A model generated the notes under the pieces. That model saw only the letters and a program-made list of their open reading frames with translations. It searched no databases and was not told the DNA's origin. Both the position numbers and the translations under genes were made by a program. From assembly GCA_947629735.1 (NCBI GenBank), contig CANREX010000023.1, forward strand, positions 1-14,490: a DNA stretch of 14,490 bases, given 5' to 3'. How positions within the stretch are numbered: the stretch's first letter is position 1; every line of letters begins with the position of its first letter. The stretch comes from an uncultured Clostridia bacterium. Lineage in GTDB: Bacteria; Bacillota; Clostridia; Christensenellales; Borkfalkiaceae. Shown here in pieces: positions 1 through 4,926 of the stretch.

Positions 1-173
1 CGCACTGCACCAAGTTCATCGTCGCGCAGAGGGTAAGCGCGGTGAAGTACGCGGACCTGATAGTCGTCCTCGACGACGGCAAAATAGTGGGCATGGGCAA
101 GCACGACAGCCTGTATGAAAGCTGTGAAGACTACCGTCATATCTGTATAGCGCAGATGGGAGGCGATTTATGA
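1..173 (+). CDS. ABC exporter half-transporter, C-terminal end (5' truncated by window)
   Basis: Reading frame 3 is open from the window edge to TGA at 171-173 and encodes about 56 residues. The visible piece is the end of an ABC ATPase domain: the H-loop segment is present in variant form (IVAQRVSAV, with Q where most family members have H), followed by the usual ADLIVVLDDGKIVGMGKHDSL and a YRHICIAQ-like tail. In heterodimeric exporters one half often carries a changed switch residue, so the Q may mark the half with a degenerate ATP site, although AQR is also common in functional clostridial ABC exporters. The stop overlaps the next start as ATGA (170-173), so the two halves are translationally coupled and very probably form one heterodimeric exporter. 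The substrate cannot be read from this fragment. Confidence 0.9.
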   Translation, partial: HCTKFIVAQRVSAVKYADLIVVLDDGKIVGMGKHDSLYESCEDYRHICIAQMGGDL

Positions 174-1969
174 GAGCGCCGAGAATCCACATAACCGACA
201 ACCGCAGTTTCGAAGACAAGAAGGTGGATAAAAAGTACGCCCTCACCCGCCTTTTCGCCTATTTGAAGCCCTCGCTGCCTCTCTTTATCGCGGTGGTTTT
301 GGGCAATATATTCGGCGTCGCGCTCTCGCTGTTCGGACCGTATATCTGCGGCGTGGCGATTGCCGAAATCAAGCCCGACGGCACGACTGATTTTTCCGCG
401 ATAACGCGCTATTGCGTGATATTGCTGATAGTCTATGTAGTATCGGAAATCGTCAACTATCTGACGACGATAGGCATGGCGGCGGTCGCGCGCAGAATGA
501 CAAAGGCGATGCGCGGGGATCTGTTCACAAAGCTCGTTCATCTTCCCGTCGGCTATTTCGACAGCAGGCAGGCGGGCGACGTCATCTCCGTGCTTTCATA
601 TGACATCGACACCGTCGGCACTTCGCTCGCGAACGACATCGTGCTCGTGTTGAAGAGTATCGTGCAGATAGTGGGCTCGCTCGTCATGATGATAGTGATA
701 GCCGCGCCGCTCGTCCTCGTGTTCGCGGTCACAATCCCGCTTTCCCTTCTCACGACGCGCTATATCGCAAAGAAGGTGCACCCGCTGTTCAGGAAGCGCT
801 CCGCAAAGCTGGGCGAGCTGAACGGCTTCGGCGAGGAGATGCTCGCGGGGCAGAAGACCACCAAGGCGTACAACAGGGAGGAGGAGATCTTGCAGCAGTT
901 CGAGCTGCGCAACAGGGAGGCGGCGGACGCCTACACCAAGGCGGAGTTCAACGGCACGATTTCAGGTCCTACCGTAAACTTCATAAACAATTTGTCGCTC
1001 ACTTTAATAAGCACGCTCGGCGCGCTCATGTTCGCGTTCGGCTGGGGCGGGATAGGGCTCAGCCAGATTTCCTCTTTCGTGCTCTATTCGCGCAAATTCT
1101 CGGGTCCTATCAACGAAATCGCCAACGTCATAGGCGAGTTCCAATCCTCGATAGCGGCTGCGGAGAGGGTGTTCAGGGTGCTCGACGAGCAGGACGAGGG
1201 CGTGGGCGACAAGAACGACTGCGAACTTGAAGACGTGAGCGGAGATGTCAGCATAGAAAACCTTTCGTTCGGATATCTCCCCGGGCGCACCGTGATAAAG
1301 AACTTCAATCTGCACGCGAAGAAGGGCGATTTGATAGCCATCGTCGGGCACACGGGCGCGGGCAAGACGACGATTATAAACCTGCTTATGCGCTTTTACG
1401 ACGCGCAGTCGGGCACTATAAAGATAGACGGCTGCGACATACGCGACGTCACCCGCCAATCGCTCAGAAAGGCGTTTACAATGGTCTTGCAGGACACGTG
1501 GCTGTTCGCGGGCACGGTCTACGAAAATATCGCCTACGGCTGCGAAAACGCTACCCGCGAGAGGGTGGAGGAAGTCTGCAAAGCGGCGAAAATTCATTCC
1601 TTTATTTCCTGTCTGCCGCAGGGCTACGACACCTATCTCACAGACAACGCCGTCAATATCTCCAAGGGGCAGAAACAGCTCTTGACGATTGCCCGCGCGA
1701 TGCTCTCTTCGTCGCCCATGCTCATTCTGGACGAGGCGACATCCAACGTGGATACGCGCACGGAACAGACCATTCAGGCGGCGATGACCTCGCTCATGAA
1801 GGGCAGGACGTGCTTTGTCATCGCGCACAGACTGTCCACCATCAAGGACGCCGACAATATCCTCGTCATGGAGGACGGCAACGTAGTCGAGCAGGGTACG
1901 CACGACAGCCTGATGGCGGCGGGCGGGGTGTATGCTAAGTTGTATGCCTCGCAGTTTGAGAGTTATTAA
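170..1969 (+). CDS. ABC transporter, fused permease/ATP-binding half (heterodimeric exporter subunit)
   Basis: This 599-residue protein has the usual size and order of a type IV ABC exporter half: a six-helix membrane domain (about residues 22-320) and then a nucleotide-binding domain (about 355-590). Visible motifs are Walker A GHTGAGKTT (393-401), a signature motif written ISKGQ rather than LSGGQ (497-501), Walker B MLILDE with catalytic E522, and the switch histidine H553 in IAHRLST. The catalytic residues are therefore intact. The start overlaps the stop of the upstream half-transporter by 4 nt, so the pair is expected to assemble 1:1 in the cytoplasmic membrane and export a drug, lipid or peptide. 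The substrate is unknown. The family resembles LmrC/D- and BmrC/D-type exporters. A strong intrinsic terminator follows directly. Confidence 0.95.
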   Translation: MRAPRIHITDNRSFEDKKVDKKYALTRLFAYLKPSLPLFIAVVLGNIFGVALSLFGPYICGVAIAEIKPDGTTDFSAITRYCVILLIVYVVSEIVNYLTTIGMAAVARRMTKAMRGDLFTKLVHLPVGYFDSRQAGDVISVLSYDIDTVGTSLANDIVLVLKSIVQIVGSLVMMIVIAAPLVLVFAVTIPLSLLTTRYIAKKVHPLFRKRSAKLGELNGFGEEMLAGQKTTKAYNREEEILQQFELRNREAADAYTKAEFNGTISGPTVNFINNLSLTLISTLGALMFAFGWGGIGLSQISSFVLYSRKFSGPINEIANVIGEFQSSIAAAERVFRVLDEQDEGVGDKNDCELEDVSGDVSIENLSFGYLPGRTVIKNFNLHAKKGDLIAIVGHTGAGKTTIINLLMRFYDAQSGTIKIDGCDIRDVTRQSLRKAFTMVLQDTWLFAGTVYENIAYGCENATRERVEEVCKAAKIHSFISCLPQGYDTYLTDNAVNISKGQKQLLTIARAMLSSSPMLILDEATSNVDTRTEQTIQAAMTSLMKGRTCFVIAHRLSTIKDADNILVMEDGNVVEQGTHDSLMAAGGVYAKLYASQFESY

Positions 1970-1978
1970 AAGGTTCAC

Positions 1979-2014
1979 AAAAATTTGCGGGCGGTTGCGC
2001 GCCCGCAAATTTTT
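1979..2014. terminator. Intrinsic terminator after the ABC exporter pair
   Basis: A perfect 15-bp stem (1979-1993 with 2000-2014) has a GC-rich core GCGGGCG, a 6-nt loop, and A/T flanks that supply a U tract in the transcript. It lies 10 nt after the stop of the ABC gene. The A-rich left arm gives a U run on the other strand as well, so it could act in both directions. Confidence 0.85.
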
Positions 2015-2184
2015 CGTGAGATTGAGGGGCTCTTCTCGGCAAATGTAAAGACAACATTTGGCGAGAAAATAGGTGGAATTGCGGTAGCAAAAGTTATTAT
2101 AATGCGGCAAAAATTATCCCTGCCCCTTTTTTAATTTCCCCCACCCCAAGGTGGGGGAATATAAGGAAAACGCTTTTTAAATGC

Positions 2185-2290
2185 TGTCATTTCGACCGAG
2201 GCGTTAGCCCGATGGTTTGTAGAAAATTTTTGCGAGCAAGCAAAATTTTCACAAAGCGGAACGAGCGACAGCGAGTGCAGTCGAATGGGT
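2185..2290. repeat. Diverged interspersed-repeat relative with internal AT hairpin
   Basis: The block begins TGTCATTTCGACCGAGG, resembling the TGTCATTCCGAG ends of the two clear repeat copies downstream, and ends near GCAGTCGAATGG, which partly complements the start (TTCGAC/GTCGAA). An internal hairpin, GAAAATTTTTGC at 2222-2233 against GCAAAATTTTC at 2240-2250, sits in the middle. It is probably another member or subfamily of the same mobile palindromic repeat. Its exact limits are uncertain. Confidence 0.5.
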
Positions 2291-2310
2291 CTGGCTGGGG
2301 TATGATACTT

Positions 2311-2428
2311 TGTCATTCCGAGCTTGCCGAGGAATCCGGCGGGGGTATGCCGCATAAGAAATTTCAAAAGCGCAATGAAATTCCGGATTCTTCGACTACG
2401 CACCTGCGGTGCTTGCTCAGAATGACAG
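2311..2428. repeat. Palindromic interspersed repeat, copy 1
   Basis: The unit starts TGTCATTCCGAGC and ends GCTCAGAATGACAG, so its ends are near-perfect inverted repeats. A second nested pair, GAGGAATCCGG and CCGGATTCTTC, lies inside. The whole unit can fold into one long hairpin with a variable distal part (TACGCACCTGCGGTGCTT here). About the first 90 bases match copy 2 with very few differences. It has no coding capacity and looks like a non-autonomous MITE- or REP-like element. Confidence 0.75.
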
Positions 2429-2470
2429 TAGAGGGGCTAACGCCCTCGGGCATAATGAAATCTCTTTATA

Positions 2471-2506
2471 CCTCCCCACTCCCCTTGGTTGAGGGGAGTG
2501 GGGAGG
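2471..2506. repeat. Perfect GC-rich 15-bp hairpin
   Basis: CCTCCCCACTCCCCT at 2471-2485 pairs perfectly with 2492-2506 around a 6-nt loop. There is no U tract, so it is unlikely to be a classical terminator. Its sequence style matches the smaller hairpin at 2136-2159 (CCCCCACC stem), suggesting a second palindromic repeat family. Confidence 0.6.
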
Positions 2507-2539
2507 GCAGGGTAGGGTAGGGTAGGGTAGGGCGTAGGG
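2501..2539 (+). repeat. GGGTA tandem array, potential G-quadruplex
   Basis: Eight GGG runs lie within 39 bases (2501, 2505, 2510, 2515, 2520, 2525, 2530 and 2537), with loops of 1-4 nt, mostly TA. The core is four tandem GGGTA units. This meets the usual sequence rule for an intramolecular G-quadruplex on the plus strand. It overlaps the right arm of the 15-bp hairpin, so the two structures would compete. Confidence 0.7.
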
Positions 2540-2551
2540 TTTACCTTACTT

Positions 2552-2665
2552 TGTCATTCCGAGCTTGCCGAGGAATCCGGCTGGGGTATGCCGCATAAGA
2601 AATTTCAAAAGCGCAATGAAATTCCGGATTCTTCGACTTCGCTAACGCTCCGCTCAGAATGACAG
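2552..2665. repeat. Palindromic interspersed repeat, copy 2
   Basis: It shares the TGTCATTCCGAGC start, the GAATCCGG/CCGGATTC inner arms and the GCTCAGAATGACAG end with copy 1, in the same orientation about 240 nt downstream. The difference is concentrated near the right end, where copy 1 TACGCACCTGCGGTGC is replaced by TTCGCTAACGCTCC. That pattern fits a conserved palindrome with a freely changing segment. Confidence 0.75.
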
Positions 2666-2679
2666 CAGGGGGGGGTGGT

Positions 2680-2810
2680 TTACGCCCTCGCTCAGATTGA
2701 CAGTAAGGGTGTTGCAATGCTTACGCCCTCGCTCAGAATGACAGCGGGAAGGGCTGTCGCCATCGGACAGAGTGACGGTGGGGTGTCACGCCCTCATTCA
2801 AAATTACACA
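2680..2810. repeat. Three decayed right-end copies of the interspersed repeat
   Basis: Three tandem fragments follow copy 2: ACGCCCTCGCTCAGATTGACAG, then the same with CAGAATGACAG, then a more decayed CACGCCCTCATTCAAAATTAC. Each keeps only the right terminus of the palindromic unit preceded by ACGCCCTC. They look like stumps left by repeated deletion or by partial copying. Confidence 0.55.
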
Positions 2811-2845
2811 TAAAAAACAAGCGGCGCGATTTTCGCGCCGCCATA
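2810..2845 (-). terminator. Intrinsic terminator of the minus-strand oxidoreductase
   Basis: The 9-bp stem GCGGCGCGA (2821-2829) pairs with TCGCGCCGC (2833-2841) around a TTT loop. On the minus strand it is followed by TTGTTTTTTATG (plus-strand A run at about 2810-2820), a proper U tract. A T-rich run on the right (2846-2859) would also serve plus-strand transcripts. It lies about 75 nt past the oxidoreductase stop. Confidence 0.75.
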
Positions 2846-2914
2846 CTTTTTTTATATTTTCTAATCTTTCATATCCGTTCTATCAAAAGTTTCGCTTCTT
2901 CTTTATCAAAACGT

Positions 2915-4144
2915 TTACTTTTTCAAGCCTTGCAGATATCCATGCATTGCATAAGCGACGCGCTTGCTCTGTTCGGCGGCCTCGACGACGGTCTTTGCGC
3001 CCTTCACGACGTCGCCGCTGGCAAACACGCCCTCGCGGGTGGTCTCGCCGTTTTCGGCAATCTTCGCGAGCCCTCTCTCGTTGATTTCAAGACCTTTCGT
3101 CTGGGTTAAAATCATGTTGGACGGGCGTTGGGAAATACATATCATCACGCTGTCCGCCTGCATGAGGGTGGGGGTATCGGAAGTGGAGATTATGCGGTGC
3201 TGCTCGTCGCAAACGGTGTCGACAAACATTACGCCGTCGTCGGTGATTTCCACGGGCTGCTTGTTGAATATGAACTCCGCGCCCTCGTATTCGGCGTACT
3301 GCTTTTCCTCCTCGCTCGCGCTGTACGTATCCGAGCGGACGGTTATTTTGACGTCGCGTACGCCCATTCTGAGCGCGGTGCGCGCCACGTCCATCGCCAC
3401 GTTGCCCGCGCCGATGATGACCATCGACTTGCCGAGCTGGTCGCGATAAGCCTCGGGCTTTTCCAAAAAGTGCACGCCGTAGTGGACGTGTCCGAGCGTT
3501 TCGCCCTTGATATTGAGCGCGATTGGCCACGTAACGCCCGTGCCTATCGATATCGCCTTGAAGCCGTCGCGGAACAATTCCTCCACGCCGAACGCCTTGC
3601 CTATCGTCACGTTGAATTTGAGCTTTATGCCCAGCCTGAGCATGAGCGTTTTATATCTGTCCACGATGACCTTGGGAAGGCGGAACTCGGGAATACCGAA
3701 CCTGAGCACGCCGCCTATATCGCTCTTGCTTTCGAATACGGTCACGTCATAGCCCAGCTGCGCCATTGTTATGGCGATCGTAATTCCCGCGGGGCCCGAG
3801 CCGATGACCGCGACTTTTATGCCGTTGCTTTCCGCCTTGGAGAGGACGAGGCTGTCGAGATATCTCTCCGAAATGAAGTTTTCTATCGTGGAGATCTCCA
3901 CGGGCTCGCCCTTTAACCCCCGCACGCAATGCCCCTGGCATTGGTTGCCGTGATTGCACACTATCGAGCAAACCACCGAAAGGGGGTTGTTGTCGAAGAG
4001 CATTCTGCCCGCCTCTTCGATGTCGCCGTTCAGAAAGGTCTGTATAAAATTGGGAATGGGCGTGTTGATGGGACAGCCCGTTCTGCAAAGCGGTTTTTTG
4101 CAGTTGAGGCAACGCTTTGCCTCGGCTATTACGTTATGTGCCAT
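2915..4144 (-). CDS. GltD/PreT-like NAD(P)-dependent FAD oxidoreductase with N-terminal Fe-S domain
   Basis: This 409-residue cytosolic protein belongs to the glutamate synthase small subunit / dihydropyrimidine dehydrogenase N-terminal family, which passes electrons from NAD(P)H through FAD and Fe-S clusters. Cluster-binding cysteines are visible in two groups: C12, C15, C20, C24 and C59, C63, C69, C73. The FAD dinucleotide fold is marked by VIGSGPAG (113-120), the NAD(P)H fold by IIGAGNVAMD (243-252), and the C-terminal flavin motif by ASGDVVKGAKTVVEA. A perfect AGGAGG lies 7 nt before the ATG, fixing the start. The length is nearer to stand-alone PreT-type subunits (about 410) than to classical GltD (about 450-490). 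No gltB-like large subunit or PreA partner is in the window, so the electron acceptor is unknown. It follows the HIT gene by 74 nt and may share its promoter. Confidence 0.9.
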   Translation of the reverse strand: MAHNVIAEAKRCLNCKKPLCRTGCPINTPIPNFIQTFLNGDIEEAGRMLFDNNPLSVVCSIVCNHGNQCQGHCVRGLKGEPVEISTIENFISERYLDSLVLSKAESNGIKVAVIGSGPAGITIAITMAQLGYDVTVFESKSDIGGVLRFGIPEFRLPKVIVDRYKTLMLRLGIKLKFNVTIGKAFGVEELFRDGFKAISIGTGVTWPIALNIKGETLGHVHYGVHFLEKPEAYRDQLGKSMVIIGAGNVAMDVARTALRMGVRDVKITVRSDTYSASEEEKQYAEYEGAEFIFNKQPVEITDDGVMFVDTVCDEQHRIISTSDTPTLMQADSVMICISQRPSNMILTQTKGLEINERGLAKIAENGETTREGVFASGDVVKGAKTVVEAAEQSKRVAYAMHGYLQGLKK

Positions 4145-4218
4145 TTGATTCCTCCTGTATCGATTCCCCTCCGGCGTGCGGCGCGAAATTTTGCCGCCGC
4201 GGAAGATATGAGAAAATT

Positions 4219-4638
4219 TTAAAGATTTGCCTTGATTTTTTCAATCATTTCCGCGTATTGCTCTTCGGTGAGGAAGGTCTTTTGCGGGTTCATCTGGAAT
4301 ACGCCGCCCCACTCGTCGCCGCCCTTGTATTTTGGGCAGAGGTGGACGTGAAGGTGGCAGCCCGTGTCGCCGTACATGCCGTAATTGAGCTTATCGGGCT
4401 TGAACGCCGCGTGTATCGCCTTTGCCGCGCGGTTGACGTCCGCAAAAAACGCGTTTCTCTCTTCGTCGGAAATATCCACTATTTCGCTGACGTGGTCCTT
4501 GTAAGCGACGATGCACCTGCCTGGTTTGGACTGCTCTTTGAAGAGTATCAAAGAGGAGACGTTCAAATCGCAGATGAATATGCCGAATTTATCGAGCAGT
4601 TCGCCGCGCATGCAGTAGCCGCAGTTCTTGTCTTTCAT
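4219..4638 (-). CDS. HIT-family protein (histidine-triad nucleotide hydrolase/transferase)
   Basis: This is a 139-residue protein of normal HIT length. The histidine triad reads HLHVHLC at residues 95-101, with the middle H97 as the expected nucleophile that takes up the nucleoside monophosphate. An N-terminal CGYC (C6, C9) suggests the zinc site found in many bacterial HIT proteins. I chose the ATG at 4636-4638 because AAGGGG lies 7 nt upstream. The frame continues open to 4791, but that extension translates the promoter region and lacks family features. The natural substrate is not readable; such proteins usually cleave AMP-linked or dinucleotide substrates. It is the first gene after the minus-strand promoter at 4703-4731, followed by the oxidoreductase. 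Confidence 0.9.
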   Translation of the reverse strand: MKDKNCGYCMRGELLDKFGIFICDLNVSSLILFKEQSKPGRCIVAYKDHVSEIVDISDEERNAFFADVNRAAKAIHAAFKPDKLNYGMYGDTGCHLHVHLCPKYKGGDEWGGVFQMNPQKTFLTEEQYAEMIEKIKANL

Positions 4639-4702
4639 GATTTTCCCCTTCGCGGTCTCGCCATAGGGCGTCCCCGCGCGATAAAATATTTTTACAGAGT
4701 TT

Positions 4703-4731
4703 ATTGTATCACAACCCTTTTCACATTTCAA
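4703..4731 (-). promoter_or_regulatory. Sigma-A-type promoter for the HIT gene
   Basis: On the minus strand TTGAAA (4731-4726) is followed by a 17-nt spacer and TACAAT (4708-4703). The start of transcription would fall near 4696, leaving a leader of about 58 nt before the HIT ATG. An inverted repeat (TTTTCACA 4718-4725, TGTGAAAA 4739-4746) brackets the -35 box and could be an operator. Confidence 0.65.
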
Positions 4732-4746
4732 TAGCAATTGTGAAAA
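4718..4746. promoter_or_regulatory. Operator-like inverted repeat over the divergent promoter region
   Basis: TTTTCACA at 4718-4725 and TGTGAAAA at 4739-4746 form perfect 8-bp arms with a 13-nt spacer that contains the minus-strand -35 box. A second inverted pair, TTGACA (4751-4756) and TGTCAA (4771-4776), lies next to it over the hppA promoter candidates. No regulator gene is adjacent, and AT-rich sequence produces such pairs by chance fairly easily. Confidence 0.35.
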
Positions 4747-4769
4747 ATTTTTGACAAAAATGTGTACGG

Positions 4770-4798
4770 TTGTCAAAATTTTATGTGACAAATATACA
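4770..4798 (+). promoter_or_regulatory. hppA: Candidate promoter for hppA
   Basis: TTGTCA (4770-4775), a 17-nt spacer and TATACA (4793-4798) give a good sigma-A match, with an expected leader of about 120 nt. Alternatives nearby are TTGACA at 4751-4756 with a weaker CAAAAT box at the correct distance, and a perfect TATAAT at 4820-4825 with no clear -35 box. I cannot decide which is used. Confidence 0.5.
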
Positions 4799-4865
4799 TT
4801 TTTCTATTGCAATTTATCTTATAATATGGTAAAATTTCAAAAGAATGGCGGGCGGCGCGCATAAA

Positions 4866-4899
4866 ACGGCGCAACGCGGCAACCTTCGGGTCGCGCCGT
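4866..4899 (+). other. Structured leader hairpin upstream of hppA
   Basis: ACGGCGC (4866-4872) pairs with GCGCCGT (4893-4899), and inside lies a small ACC-TTCG-GGT tetraloop hairpin. It ends 28 nt before the hppA ATG and just outside the ribosome site. No U tract follows, so it is not a terminator. It does not match a riboswitch class I recognise, and stabilisation of the leader is one possible role. Confidence 0.4.
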
Positions 4900-4926
4900 C
4901 ATAATTTATTACAAAAGGGGAGAAAG

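Larger units (their letters stand above)
1970..2914. other. Gene-free stretch built from palindromic repeats
   Basis: No convincing gene is present in these 945 bases. Short open frames here simply translate repeat sequence. The stretch holds the exporter terminator, a GC-rich hairpin at 2136-2159 (arms TTCCCCCACC and its complement), a repeat-like block at 2185-2290 with an AT hairpin (2222-2233 with 2240-2250), two copies of a palindromic interspersed repeat, a perfect 15-bp hairpin at 2471-2506, a GGGTA array, three short repeat ends (about 2680-2810), and a terminator for the minus-strand oxidoreductase. Confidence 0.8.

Noticed and set aside
1004..2110. 368-residue minus-strand open frame across the ABC exporter
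   Set aside because: It is antisense to the ATPase domain, has no ribosome site or family motif, and runs through the terminator.
2212..3109. Plus-strand frames of 102 and 144 residues in the repeat-rich gap
   Set aside because: They translate palindromic repeats and the antisense oxidoreductase end, and neither has a ribosome site or a recognisable product.
3128..3916. 262-residue plus-strand open frame
   Set aside because: It lies wholly antisense to the well-supported oxidoreductase; its His/Arg/Ala-rich sequence is a shadow.
4639..4791. N-terminal extension of the HIT protein to 190 residues
   Set aside because: The extension covers the predicted promoter and start of transcription, lacks HIT features, and the internal ATG has a good ribosome site and gives the normal family length.
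4840..4926. Riboswitch in the hppA leader
   Set aside because: Only a simple GC stem with a TTCG hairpin is visible; I could not match it to a known aptamer core, and no terminator or masking alternative is evident.
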